Below, one piece after another: positions 7,875-17,203 of a DNA stretch of 64,000 nucleotides (the first letter of the stretch is position 1; each line of letters opens with the position of its first letter). Source of the stretch: Pseudomonadota bacterium (GTDB taxonomy: Bacteria > Desulfobacterota > Desulfobulbia > Desulfobulbales > JAGXFP01); NCBI GenBank assembly GCA_018814305.1, contig JAHJAA010000045.1, positions 220,807 through 284,806 on the forward strand, in the 5' to 3' direction. The translations under genes were made by a program, and so were the position numbers. A model generated the notes under the pieces. It searched no databases, was not told where the DNA came from, and saw only the letters and a program-made list of their open reading frames with translations.

Positions 7875-9284
7875 CTATCCTTCCGGAACCACAATTTGAT
7901 ACTCCTTGATCTTGCTGAGCAGAGAGGGGAAACTCAACTCCAGCAACTCCGCTGCCCGCGAACGGTTCCCCCCGGTGGTCTGGAGGGCGCGGCTGATCAA
8001 CTTTTTCTCCCAGACCTTCTTCGCCTCTTTCAAGGAAAATCCAACTAGTTCATCATCATTAGGGCCGTTGCTCTCGGTTTTTGAGCCAATAAGACTAGCG
8101 GGGAGATTTTCCCTCTGGATAAAATTGGTTTCGGCAAGAACCATGGCCCGCTCAATCAGATTTTCCAGTTCCCTTACATTCCCGGGCCAGCGATAATCTA
8201 CTAATAGCGACATGGCCCCCGGCGAGACCCCTTCAATCCGCAGGCTCAGTTGCTTGTTGAACCGTTCGATAAACAACTGGCATAAGAAGGGAATGTCTTC
8301 CGGATGCTCACGCAGCGACGGCATCCGAATAGGCATCACGTTCAACCGGTAATAGAGATCCTCCCTGAAAGTTCCTTGTTGAATGGCCTCTTCAAGATTG
8401 ACCGAGGTCGCCGCCAGAACCCTGACATCGAGTTTTTTATTGTGGGAAGAACCAACCGGACGAATCTCCCCTTCCTGGAGCACCCGCAGAATCTTGACCT
8501 GCATCAATGAAGGCAAATCACCAATTTCATCAAGCAAGATTGTGCCACCGTCTGCCTCCTCGAAAAGCCCCTTATGGTCCCGATCCGCCCCGGTAAAGGC
8601 CCCTTTGACATGGCCGAAAAGTTCGCTTTCCAAAAGGGTTTCAGGGATGCTTCCACAATTAACGGGTACTAGAGGCCGTTCTGATCGGGGGCTTACTATA
8701 TGGATACCACGGGCAATAAGCTCCTTACCGGTGCCAGATTCACCGGTGATTAATACGGTGGTACTATACTTGGCCACTTTATTGGCCAGGCTAAAGACAT
8801 CCTTCATGGGACGACTGGAACCGACCATGGCCCCGAAGCTTACCTCGGTTTCCAGGTTCCTCAGCCGAGACCGTAATCGGACGTTCTCTCGGCTCAGTTT
8901 CTCCTTTTCTTCGGCCTTTTTCAGGGCCAGCAGGACCTCGTCCGGTTTAAACGGTTTGGGGATGAAATCATAGGCCCCTTTTTTGATCGCTTCCAGGGCC
9001 AGATCAATGGTCGAATAGGCCGACATCATTATGATGGTGGCATTTCCCTTGAGCTCTCCCACCGCATCAAGAAAGGCCATTCCATCCATTCTGGGCATTT
9101 TAAGATCACAAAGAATAAAATCAAATGGAGTGCCAGCCAAGATTTCCAGAGCCTCAATGCCGTCGGCCGCCGATTTCACACGATACCCCTCACCCTCGGC
9201 CAGGATGCTCAACATATGACGCATATTTTCCTCGTCATCGATAATCAAGAGCGAATTCAACTCCTCCCGGTTGACTTCATACAT
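7875..9284 (-). CDS. Sigma-54-dependent response regulator, NtrC family
   Basis: This 469-residue regulator has the three NtrC domains. The receiver has phosphoacceptor Asp60 in FILCDLKMP. The AAA+ domain has Walker A GESGTGKE at 181-188, GAFTGA at 228-233 for sigma-54 contact, and LLDEIGD. The C-terminal Fis-type helix-turn-helix is in TTGGNRSRAAELLELSFPSL. The ATG at 9284 is chosen because it is preceded by AAGGAGA and overlaps the kinase stop by eight bases; an upstream ATG would lie inside the kinase gene. It is cotranscribed with, and surely phosphorylated by, the kinase at 9277-10842. Targets would be sigma-54 promoters; I did not find a -24/-12 site next to it. Confidence 0.95.
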   Translation of the reverse strand: MYEVNREELNSLLIIDDEENMRHMLSILAEGEGYRVKSAADGIEALEILAGTPFDFILCDLKMPRMDGMAFLDAVGELKGNATIIMMSAYSTIDLALEAIKKGAYDFIPKPFKPDEVLLALKKAEEKEKLSRENVRLRSRLRNLETEVSFGAMVGSSRPMKDVFSLANKVAKYSTTVLITGESGTGKELIARGIHIVSPRSERPLVPVNCGSIPETLLESELFGHVKGAFTGADRDHKGLFEEADGGTILLDEIGDLPSLMQVKILRVLQEGEIRPVGSSHNKKLDVRVLAATSVNLEEAIQQGTFREDLYYRLNVMPIRMPSLREHPEDIPFLCQLFIERFNKQLSLRIEGVSPGAMSLLVDYRWPGNVRELENLIERAMVLAETNFIQRENLPASLIGSKTESNGPNDDELVGFSLKEAKKVWEKKLISRALQTTGGNRSRAAELLELSFPSLLSKIKEYQIVVPEG

Positions 9285-10842
9285 GATCTGTCTCTCCTTG
9301 TGATCGTTCCTCATGGCTGCCATATTCAACCTCAGCCCCAGGTAGGGTAATAATAAATGTCGTACCCATTCCGGAAGTACTGGTCACCCTGATCAAACCT
9401 CCCAAATTTTCAATAAGGGTATAACAGATTGACAGTCCGAGTCCAGTGCCCTGACCGGGATCCTTGGTGGTAAAAAAGGGATCGAAGATGTGGGGAAGAT
9501 GCTCTGCGTCGATCCCGACTCCGTTGTCAGTGATTTCAATGCAAACCAATCCGGGTTGATCGGCTGGGGAGTTCTCAACTTTACTATATACCCGGAACCC
9601 TATCCGCCCGGAATGGTTATTTGGTCCGGACTGGACAGCATCGGCGGCATTAATGATCATGTTAAGCAATACCTGCTTCATTTGAGCGGCTGGAACCATA
9701 ATTAAACATTGATGTTCAGGGTATTCCCTGGTCACTTCTATTCCAGCCATCTGGGGATGGACCGTGCATAGACTGATCACCTCGTCCAAGATCAGGGTCG
9801 GATCGAAGTGACCGACCGGTTCATCGGCCTCCGGTTGTCTGGCAAAATCAAGAAGCTGCCTGATGATGTTTTTTACCCTGGTCACCTCGCTCTCAGCCCG
9901 GCGGAGAAAATCTTGGCGCTGTTCACCGGTGAGCCGGTCATTCTTCAGGAGTTCAAGATATCCGATCACAATACCGATGGGGTTGCCGATTTCATGGGCA
10001 ACGCCGGCTGAGAGCCGTCCCACAGAAGCCAGACTTTCGGCCCGAACAATTTCTTGGTGAGCCCGACTCAATTCACGGTTGGTTGCTTCAAGAGAAGCTA
10101 CAGAATCACGCAACTTAGTCCGATCGTCGTTGATCCTGTTCAGCATGGTATTCAAAGAACGGTATAGTTTGTTAAATTCACTATCCTTAAGGTCCTGGCG
10201 AAAAAAGAAGGCCTGCTCATCGGTAAATTTTTCGGCGGTTGCCACCAAACGATTAATGGGCTTAACCAGAGCCATATATAGACTGTAGAATCCAGCCAGG
10301 GTCAGTACCAGGATGTTGACCAAAAAATAAACAAAAAATATCCGTTGGGTGTTCAGGATACTTGTAACGGCATCTTCAAGGCTCATCTCAATCGCCGCAG
10401 CCCCGCTTAATTTTCCGTCCCGGATCAGGGGGACGGATACCTGCAGGAGTTGCTTGCCAGAACGTGGCTCCCACCAGCTGAACCCTTTGGCGATTGTCTG
10501 TTCGAGGCCCGTCCCCAGAGTCAATTCAGTTAAGGAAGCGAGCCCTTCGAGGTCGCTGCAGGCGCCAACTTTGTTGAGGGTTTCTCCCCCTGAATCAAAA
10601 ACGAGCAGACAGGTGGCCTTATTTCCCTTCAACAACGAGATCATCCATGGCTCGACTGTCACCGCGCCCACGGTTGAATACTTAGACACCATGCCCAGAA
10701 TCCCCCGGGCCTTATCCAAATGTTCCTTGATCAATTCCTGGCGAACTGAACCGATCATGACCAAATCGATCATAATCATGGCCGCCGCCAGAAGGAGTAG
10801 AAGATTGACGACAATTTTAGTCTTGATACCAATGGAGTTCAA
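9277..10842 (-). CDS. Membrane sensor histidine kinase, NtrB/ZraS-like
   Basis: The 521-residue kinase has a membrane segment at about residues 11-30, an extracytoplasmic sensor region, a second segment near 168-190, HAMP and coiled-coil linkers, a HisKA domain with His283 in VAHEIGNP, and a HATPase domain with NMIINAADAV, DNGVGI and GTGLGLS. It is a complete kinase. The frame begins at a TTG with only a weak ribosome site. The first ATG comes later, inside the first membrane segment, so TTG is preferred. It overlaps the NtrC-type regulator by eight bases, making a standard two-component operon. The signal is unknown. Confidence 0.94.
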   Translation of the reverse strand: MNSIGIKTKIVVNLLLLLAAAMIMIDLVMIGSVRQELIKEHLDKARGILGMVSKYSTVGAVTVEPWMISLLKGNKATCLLVFDSGGETLNKVGACSDLEGLASLTELTLGTGLEQTIAKGFSWWEPRSGKQLLQVSVPLIRDGKLSGAAAIEMSLEDAVTSILNTQRIFFVYFLVNILVLTLAGFYSLYMALVKPINRLVATAEKFTDEQAFFFRQDLKDSEFNKLYRSLNTMLNRINDDRTKLRDSVASLEATNRELSRAHQEIVRAESLASVGRLSAGVAHEIGNPIGIVIGYLELLKNDRLTGEQRQDFLRRAESEVTRVKNIIRQLLDFARQPEADEPVGHFDPTLILDEVISLCTVHPQMAGIEVTREYPEHQCLIMVPAAQMKQVLLNMIINAADAVQSGPNNHSGRIGFRVYSKVENSPADQPGLVCIEITDNGVGIDAEHLPHIFDPFFTTKDPGQGTGLGLSICYTLIENLGGLIRVTSTSGMGTTFIITLPGAEVEYGSHEERSQGETDHV

Positions 10843-11069
10843 CGGGCAACCTAAAGGAATTGAGATATGGGCTTCTGAACCTTATATATAGAATAGATCA
10901 ACCATATTGTACCAAGGATCCTCCCATTCCGCCCGGAGAATCCTTTAAAGAACCCCTTCAAAAACACCCTTCGGGGCATGACCCTGCAAAGATGATGGTT
11001 TAGCAAGGTGCCCCATTCAATGACCTGGTCACCCTGAAGCACACCAACCAAACTCCACCCTCTTTCCGT

Positions 11070-11097
11070 TTGACTATCAGGGGGGGTGTACTATAAT
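11070..11097 (+). promoter_or_regulatory. Sigma-70-type promoter for the OmpA-domain gene
   Basis: TTGACT at 11070-11075 and TATAAT at 11092-11097 are separated by 16 bases and lie about 50 bases before the ATG at 11148. This is a near-consensus housekeeping promoter. The spacer contains a run of seven G. It would drive the OmpA-domain gene and perhaps the exported-protein genes downstream. Confidence 0.75.
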
Positions 11098-11147
11098 AAC
11101 GAACCGGCCATACTCAAGGCCAACCTTCTACCTCCGGTGAATATGTA

Positions 11148-12410
11148 ATGCAAAGATATATGATACTCTTTCTCCTGACTCTTCTCCTCACCCTTTCGAC
11201 CACTCCAATCGGTGCGGTTCAAGAGATGAGTCCGTTGGAAAAAACCGGGACCATTCTCGGGCGCCTCTTTGTGAATGATGCCCCCCTGGACGGCGCCACG
11301 GTTGCCTTTTTTCTAACGGCCAAGGGACTGCCGCCCATCGGCAAGGGCATGCGCCGGGTTCCTGAATATCTCAGCAAGACCGACGCATCCGGCCATTTCA
11401 ACCTCAGGGTTGAAGTCGGGGCCTACTATATCGGGATGCTGGTCCGACCGCCAGGGGCGCCATCAGGCCCTCCTCGCTCCAATGAACCGTATTATTTTGC
11501 CGCAGGACCAGATAAACAATTACTCATCGCAACCTTAACTGAAAAAGGTCCACTGGACCTGGGACGCCTGGACGGAGCCCTGCCGAATATGTTCAAGGAA
11601 ACCGGTGATACCTTCGCCGTTGATGGGCTGCTCGTCGATGCCCAAGGAGCTCCCTATGCCGACACCCTGGTCTTTGCCAAAAAATCACTGGAACAGACCC
11701 GTCCCGATTTCATCTCCGAACGAACCCTTGCCGATGGACGCTTTCACCTCCGACTACCCGCCAACGAAAGCTTTTATCTCTTTGCCAGGCGGGAAATCTC
11801 CAGCTCCAGGCCGATCCCTGGTGATGTTATGGGAATCTACGGGGTCAAATCGGAAACCGGATTAATCTCGCCAGCCCTGGTAGGATCCGGCGGCCCCCCT
11901 CCCGGAGTGGCCAGCACCGGATTACCCTCCTCAGGCCAGTCAGCCTTCAGTATTTCCGGCGGACAGGGTGAAGAGATCTCCGGGATTACCATTACCATGT
12001 ATAAGATCCCAGATGCCGAAGAAATGAAGAATTCTCTCCAGGGGAGCCAAGGTGAACTGCTGCCGGGCCAGGAGTCAGAGCTCAAGACCATCTATTTTGC
12101 CGCAGGAAGTTCTATCTTAACCGATTTAGCAGTCAACGAACTCAACCGTTGGAAGAATTTCCTATCAGGACTCCCCGAGGTCAAAATCGAAATCACCGGC
12201 CACACCGATCCTGTTGAAGGTGTGGATAATACCTCCATCCTTGGCGGGCAACGGGCTGAAGTCGTGCTCCGCTATCTGGCCGAAGAGGGGATTGACTTAG
12301 CCCGGATGGTGCAAAAAACCGCAGGAAGCAGTCACCCGGTGGGTGACAACACCACCGAATTTGGTCGCGAACGCAACCGCCGGGTGGAAATTCGCTTAAT
12401 TGGTCAATAA
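11148..12410 (+). CDS. Exported protein with carboxypeptidase-like repeats and C-terminal OmpA domain
   Basis: The 420-residue protein starts with a signal peptide (MQRYMILFLLTLLLTLSTTP, cleavage near IGA). Two regions resemble carboxypeptidase-regulatory or prealbumin-like beta-sandwich repeats, about 34-125 and 152-215. They share the pattern of a domain-start Gly followed by a D-A/D-G-x-F-x-L strand (TDASGHFNLRV, LADGRFHLRL). The last 120 residues are an OmpA/MotB-type peptidoglycan-binding domain: IYFAAGSSIL, ITGHTDPVEG and NRRVEIRLI. It is probably a cell-wall-anchored periplasmic or outer-membrane-associated protein. A strong promoter precedes it. The pairing of such repeats with an OmpA domain is not a fixed family I can name. 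Confidence 0.85.
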   Translation: MQRYMILFLLTLLLTLSTTPIGAVQEMSPLEKTGTILGRLFVNDAPLDGATVAFFLTAKGLPPIGKGMRRVPEYLSKTDASGHFNLRVEVGAYYIGMLVRPPGAPSGPPRSNEPYYFAAGPDKQLLIATLTEKGPLDLGRLDGALPNMFKETGDTFAVDGLLVDAQGAPYADTLVFAKKSLEQTRPDFISERTLADGRFHLRLPANESFYLFARREISSSRPIPGDVMGIYGVKSETGLISPALVGSGGPPPGVASTGLPSSGQSAFSISGGQGEEISGITITMYKIPDAEEMKNSLQGSQGELLPGQESELKTIYFAAGSSILTDLAVNELNRWKNFLSGLPEVKIEITGHTDPVEGVDNTSILGGQRAEVVLRYLAEEGIDLARMVQKTAGSSHPVGDNTTEFGRERNRRVEIRLIGQ

Positions 12411-12484
12411 TGATTGATCATTAACTGTCACCCTTCATGTTCAACCCCGGACCAATCCGGTGCCCAAGGAAACCGGCAACAACC

Positions 12485-13444
12485 ATGTCCATGAACCTGC
12501 AAAAATATTCAGTCCTGATTGCGGTGACTCTCTTATTGGCCCTTGGCCATAATGCCTCTGCAACTGCTGAGACCCGAGTCGTGTTGCTTGGTACCGGCAA
12601 TCCCCAACCGGATCCCGATCGATCAGGACCGGCGACGGCGGTGGTTGTCGATGGATACGCCTATCTGGTTGATTTCGGCCCAGGGGTTGTCCGCAGAGCA
12701 GCCGAGGCGGCCCGGGACCTTCATCTCCCCTCCCTCTCCCCTCCCCGTCTCCGGGTGGCGTTTTCGACCCATCTCCACTCCGACCATACCGCCGGATACC
12801 CGGATCTGATTCTAACCCCATGGGTCATGGGCCGCCAAGGTCCCCTTGAAGTTTTCGGCCCCAAAGGCCTCAAAGATATGACCGACCACCTCCTCGCTGC
12901 TTACCGGGAGGATATCCGGATCCGGACCGAGGGTATGGAAAAAATCGACGTCCCGTGCCGGGTCGAGGTCCATGAGATCGGCCCGGGGGTTATCTACAAG
13001 GATACCAGGGTTACAGTCACCGCCTTTCCTACCCAGCATGGTGATTGGTCCCAAAGCTTTGGCTACCGTTTCGATACCGCAGACCGTCGAGTGGTCATCA
13101 CCGGGGATACCACTCCGGTCCAGGCGACCATTGATGCCTGCGACGGCTGCGATATCCTGATTCATGAGGCCCTGACCATTAAATTTCTCACTAATCCCAT
13201 GCGGCCCAACCGGCAAAACTTTGATATTCAGGACTATGCCAAGGCATATCACACCACCACAGCACAACTGGCCGAACTCGCCGACAAGGCTCACCCAAAA
13301 CTCCTGATCCTGACCCATAATCCCATCACCCTCAGACCGGAGAAAAGGCCGCTGGCTTCAACCCAGGAAGATCTCCTCCGGGAAATCAAGGATGCCGGCT
13401 ATCTGGGTCAGGTGGTGGTTGGCCATGACCTTGATATCTATTAA
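12485..13444 (+). CDS. Exported metallo-beta-lactamase-fold hydrolase
   Basis: The 319-residue product has a signal peptide (about residues 9-28, AHNASATA-type end) followed by a metallo-beta-lactamase fold. The zinc motif is THLHSDH (95-101), with further ligands expected at QHGDWS, TGDTT and the C-terminal VVGHD. The arrangement is closest to RNase Z / arylsulfatase-like periplasmic MBL proteins, not class B beta-lactamases. ATG at 12485 or 12491 fits a normal signal peptide; the longer frame from 12437 adds a Pro-rich stretch before it. An AAGGAA lies upstream at a somewhat long distance. It is encoded between two other exported proteins. The substrate is unknown. Confidence 0.87.
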   Translation: MSMNLQKYSVLIAVTLLLALGHNASATAETRVVLLGTGNPQPDPDRSGPATAVVVDGYAYLVDFGPGVVRRAAEAARDLHLPSLSPPRLRVAFSTHLHSDHTAGYPDLILTPWVMGRQGPLEVFGPKGLKDMTDHLLAAYREDIRIRTEGMEKIDVPCRVEVHEIGPGVIYKDTRVTVTAFPTQHGDWSQSFGYRFDTADRRVVITGDTTPVQATIDACDGCDILIHEALTIKFLTNPMRPNRQNFDIQDYAKAYHTTTAQLAELADKAHPKLLILTHNPITLRPEKRPLASTQEDLLREIKDAGYLGQVVVGHDLDIY

Positions 13445-13523
13445 GGCCAACCGGATTAACCCTTCTTTCCGATCACAACTTTTTATTAACTTTAAATAGA
13501 CTTCACGTCGGATACCACCACCC

Positions 13524-15224
13524 ATGAACAGATCCGAAATTCTTCCAGCACACCGGATATTTTCAAAAATATTGCTCCTGTTCCTTTGCCTTACCCTCGG
13601 CTTTGATGGTACCCAATCAGCGTCCGCCGAAACCACCCCCATTACCGTTCCCCCACCGCCAAAACCTCGTCACGAGGACACCAATGTTATATTGATCTCG
13701 CTGCAGTGCCTGCGCCCAGATCACCTTGGCCTCTATGGTTATCAACGCAAAACCAGCCACAATATTGATGGACTCGCTCCCCGCTCAGTTGTCTTCGACA
13801 ATGCCATTTCCCAGGCCAACCTGACCCCAGTTGCCCAGATGAGTGTCCTCACCTCACAATACCCAAGAATCAACGGCATGATCTCATTTGAAATCGCAAA
13901 AGGCCAGGTAAGCCACCGGACCCTGCCCGAAACCCTGAAACTCTACGGCTACACCACTGCCGCGACCGTGAGTTCCCCCGAATTTTTTCTACGGTACGAC
14001 GCCGACAACGGCACCATGGTCAATCCGGGCGATATCTTCTCTCGATCCTTCGACTATTTCGGTCGGACCAGAAAAGGCCCCGGCGGCAAAAGTGTCCGGC
14101 GCTTGCCCACCGAGGCCTTCCAATGGCTTAACCAAAATAAAGACCAGAAATTCTTTTTGTGGATTGCCAGCGGTCTTATCCATCTCCCTTACGCCGCTAC
14201 GGTTCCCAGACCCTACCAGACCATGTACGATCCCTCGGGGTACATCCCCTTCTGGAAACGGTTGCCCCTGCCCAACCAACCCTGGCCACCAGATACCCCT
14301 GAAGACCCTTCCTACGATGTGCTGTCCCGAGTATTCAACAACACCTTCTATTGGGATTTCAAGCCACTGTATAAACTCACCGAGGAAGACGTCAGTTTTA
14401 TCAATAGTCGCTATGACGCCGGAGTCTATTACACCGATCTTTTCATCGGAAACCTGTTGAAACTCCTTGATTCTCTTCAGCTGACCGAAAAGACCTTGAT
14501 TATTCTCCAGTCCATTCACGGCGAAGACTTGGGGGAAAATGGCTCCTACTTCCATTACGATATCACCGATTCAATTATTAAAAACGCCTTGATCATGCGA
14601 TTTCCCGGTGACGAGTTTGGCGGTCGCCGGATAGAGAGACAGATCCTGGGAATCGATATCATGCCGACCATCCTGAACTATCTTGACATCCCGGTGAACC
14701 ATGAGGCCCAAGGGAACAGTCTGTTGCCGCTCATTCGAGGCGAAGTCCCGGCAACCGCCCAGACCAAGCCGGCCTTCATCGACCGGTTGCCTTGGTGGGA
14801 ATACACCCTCGACCAATGGTATCTTGAGTTCAAAAGTTCCCAGGGCGCCCATTTCTCACCACTTGAGCTGCAAAAAATCCCCACATATCAGGCTCTGCTT
14901 CGGAGTCGATTTGGAGACCTTGGCTATCCGCCGGGTGACATCGGGATCCGAACCAACGACTGGAAACTGATCCTCCGGAAAAACCGGAATCTCTTGGAAC
15001 AGGTCTCCTGGGAAAACTTCATCACCGGCAAGAGTCACGAGTTTGCTGAAATCGAACTGTACGACTTAAAAAAAGATCCTGCCGAACAGAGCAACGTTGT
15101 CACCCAACACCCCGAGACCTCCGCCGAGCTACTCAAAGAGTTGCAGGCCTGGGATGCTACAGTGATCAAACACCAGGCCAATTTCCAAAAAACGGATGAA
15201 CGCCTGATCATCCCCTACCCTTGA
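13524..15224 (+). CDS. Sulfatase-fold exported protein lacking catalytic residues
   Basis: The 566-residue protein has a signal peptide (cleavage near QSASA) and the alkaline-phosphatase/sulfatase fold: ISLQCLRPDHLGLYGY (58-73), HLPY near 220, SIHGEDLGENG (330-340), IMPTILNYLDIP, and a C-terminal ELYDLKKDPAEQSNV typical of sulfatases. However, the residues that do chemistry are changed. The usual first metal-ligand Asp is Gln61. The Cys/Ser-x-Pro-x-Arg formylglycine site reads LTPVA (100-104). The Asp of the DHGE motif is Ile331. It is therefore probably not a sulfatase; a binding or structural role, or altered chemistry, is possible. The full-length open frame argues against decay. Confidence 0.85.
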   Translation: MNRSEILPAHRIFSKILLLFLCLTLGFDGTQSASAETTPITVPPPPKPRHEDTNVILISLQCLRPDHLGLYGYQRKTSHNIDGLAPRSVVFDNAISQANLTPVAQMSVLTSQYPRINGMISFEIAKGQVSHRTLPETLKLYGYTTAATVSSPEFFLRYDADNGTMVNPGDIFSRSFDYFGRTRKGPGGKSVRRLPTEAFQWLNQNKDQKFFLWIASGLIHLPYAATVPRPYQTMYDPSGYIPFWKRLPLPNQPWPPDTPEDPSYDVLSRVFNNTFYWDFKPLYKLTEEDVSFINSRYDAGVYYTDLFIGNLLKLLDSLQLTEKTLIILQSIHGEDLGENGSYFHYDITDSIIKNALIMRFPGDEFGGRRIERQILGIDIMPTILNYLDIPVNHEAQGNSLLPLIRGEVPATAQTKPAFIDRLPWWEYTLDQWYLEFKSSQGAHFSPLELQKIPTYQALLRSRFGDLGYPPGDIGIRTNDWKLILRKNRNLLEQVSWENFITGKSHEFAEIELYDLKKDPAEQSNVVTQHPETSAELLKELQAWDATVIKHQANFQKTDERLIIPYP

Positions 15225-15302
15225 AAGGCCCTAAACCATTACCGAACCAACCATTCACTAAACAAACTATTTCCCCCTTCATAAACCATCCAACCCCCCG
15301 GT

Positions 15303-15821
15303 ATGATTATGCTCAATAGCGAACCAAACCACCAACCAAAGATCCGCATCCGAGAAATGACCATTGACGACCTCCCCCATGTTTATCACATCGGGGAGAA
15401 CATCTTTACCGCAGAGTACTCCTCAACCCTCTACCGAACCTGGGACGAATATGAGATCACCACCCTGTTCAACAGCGACAATGAACTCTGTCTGGTGGCG
15501 GAACTCAATGACCAGATCGCTGGTTTTGCCCTGGGAACCACTGTGGACAAACACCATTCCGCTTGGAAATATGGGTATCTGGTCTGGTTGGGGGTAAGAA
15601 AGGATGTCCAGATGCATAACATCGGAGAACGATTGTTCCGAGAGATCAAGCGGCGGATGCGGGAACAGGGCGCACGAATCATCATCATCGATACCGATGC
15701 GGAAAATCGCGCTGCCATCAACTTTTTCAAAAAACATGGTTTCGGCAATGTCGAAAAACACGTCTATATGAGCATGAATCTTGATAAAACAAAGAAACCC
15801 CCAGGCAAACGCAATGGATGA
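15303..15821 (+). CDS. GNAT-family N-acetyltransferase
   Basis: The 172-residue protein fits the GNAT fold. It has an N-terminal IRIREMTIDDLPHVYHIGEN, a central LVWLGVRKDVQMHNIGERLF that corresponds to the acetyl-CoA-binding loop (V-x-x-x-x-Q-x-x-G-x-x-L), and a C-terminal NRAAINFFKKHGFGNVEKHV. The layout is like RimI-type or free-living acetyltransferases; the substrate is unknown. No ribosome site is visible before ATG 15303 or ATG 15309. The gene overlaps the next one by eight bases, so they are cotranscribed. Because the partner is an M20 hydrolase, acetylation and deacylation of amino-acid-like substrates in one pathway is a possible but unproven link. Confidence 0.88.
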   Translation: MIMLNSEPNHQPKIRIREMTIDDLPHVYHIGENIFTAEYSSTLYRTWDEYEITTLFNSDNELCLVAELNDQIAGFALGTTVDKHHSAWKYGYLVWLGVRKDVQMHNIGERLFREIKRRMREQGARIIIIDTDAENRAAINFFKKHGFGNVEKHVYMSMNLDKTKKPPGKRNG

Positions 15822-16965
15822 AAGACTGGAGTGGGTCTGGCAGGCAATTCGCCCCAAACGGTTGCAGAATACCCTGGAGGAGATGATCGATATCTATTCT
15901 CCCTTCGGCAAGGAAGAAGATATCCAGCTTTATCTGGAAGCACTGCTCAATGATAAGGGCCTTACGGTCCGGCGCCAGGAAGTGGAAAAAGAACGCTATA
16001 ACCTGATCGTGACCATGGGTAGAGAACAACCGGATTTTTTCCTGACCGGACATGTGGATACCATCCCAGCCTGGGATTTGAACAGCTATGGCCCCCGAAA
16101 AACAGGGGACACCATCTTCGGCCTGGGTAGCGCTGACATGAAGGGAGGTTGCGCCGCCATGGTGGAAACCTTTCTCGCCATGGCCGATGCCCTGCCCAGA
16201 TCCAGGCAACCCTCGGTGGGACTTCTCTTGGTCGTTGGGGAAGAGGAAACCGGTGATGGCAGCGCTGTCTTCCTCTCGGAATATCACCCATCTCGAGTGG
16301 TCATCGGTGAACCCACCAGCCTGGCCGCCTGCCTTTCCCATTATGGCTATCTGGAGGGGAATTTTATCACCCGGGGCCGCCGGATCCATTCATCACTACC
16401 GGAACTCGGCCATAACGCCGTAGAATCGATGTTACGGGTCCTGCTCCACCTGGGTCGCGCCCCGCTCTTTGATCGGGGCAGATCGGAAGTCGTCTCGTCG
16501 ATCAGGGAAATGGTCTCATCACGGGCCGGCTTTGTCGTTCCGGACCGATGCGAAGCCTGGATCGATCTCCATCTTCCTCCGGGGATATCCCCAGCCCTGG
16601 TTGAACAGAAGATCAGGGAGCTCGGCACCTCAGCTAGCGGGATGATCGCAGATCTCACTCTGGAGATGAACTTCGGCTTTGCCGCCCTTGGGTACAAACT
16701 GACCGGTGAGGCCATCCTACCAAATAATCTGGCCCACCTGTACGAAACCCTTGGTCTCACCCTCCGTTATGATACCTTCCGGTCCCACTCCGACGGCAAT
16801 CTCTTCTTTGAGGCCGGCGTTCAACCCTTACTCTTAGGCCCTGGTGATCTGGAGGTCGCCCACACTCCAGATGAACAGATCTCCTTCCCGGAGGTGGTTA
16901 ATGCTGCAAAAATCTATGCGGCCCTTTCTCTCTTTCAGGATCCGACGGAAAACAATCGTTCCTAA
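15814..16965 (+). CDS. M20-family metallopeptidase/deacylase (ArgE/DapE-like)
   Basis: This 383-residue hydrolase has the M20 motifs. FFLTGHVDTIPAW carries the first metal His-x-Asp, GLGSADMKGGCAAM carries the bridging Asp, VGEEETGDGS carries the catalytic Glu pair, and VVIGEPTS carries a further ligand. An EVAHTPDEQIS tail supplies the last His. Family members cleave acyl groups or dipeptides (ArgE, DapE, LysK and relatives); I cannot choose between them. The ATG at 15814 is preferred to the upstream TTG at 15781, because it gives an ordinary eight-base overlap with the GNAT gene and an AGG nearby. Confidence 0.9.
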   Translation: MDERLEWVWQAIRPKRLQNTLEEMIDIYSPFGKEEDIQLYLEALLNDKGLTVRRQEVEKERYNLIVTMGREQPDFFLTGHVDTIPAWDLNSYGPRKTGDTIFGLGSADMKGGCAAMVETFLAMADALPRSRQPSVGLLLVVGEEETGDGSAVFLSEYHPSRVVIGEPTSLAACLSHYGYLEGNFITRGRRIHSSLPELGHNAVESMLRVLLHLGRAPLFDRGRSEVVSSIREMVSSRAGFVVPDRCEAWIDLHLPPGISPALVEQKIRELGTSASGMIADLTLEMNFGFAALGYKLTGEAILPNNLAHLYETLGLTLRYDTFRSHSDGNLFFEAGVQPLLLGPGDLEVAHTPDEQISFPEVVNAAKIYAALSLFQDPTENNRS

Positions 16966-17156
16966 TACTCTTGGTAAAGGGAAATAAGGTGGTGTCGCTA
17001 TTATGAATTTCTGTGGGATAAAAAACGGAGAAAACTTAAAGAAAGGACTTTGGTTAGAGCGAGGAAGACAGGTCTCCCAATGGCTTCAATTGATCAGGGC
17101 TGACCTTATAAAACATGAAAACTGTTGAAATTGAACAATTTCGATTGTTGTCGCTT

Positions 17157-17195
17157 CAACTCTGCACCGGTGAACTATTCGCCGATGCAGAGTTG
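17157..17195. terminator. Hairpin between converging genes
   Basis: A perfect 10-base inverted repeat, CAACTCTGCA at 17157-17166 and TGCAGAGTTG at 17186-17195, lies just beyond the stop of the leftward RRM gene and after the rightward M20 gene. No clear T-run follows on either side, so it may be a weak or factor-assisted terminator. The rest of 16966-17156 shows nothing I can name. Confidence 0.45.
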
Positions 17196-17203
17196 AGATG
17201 ACA

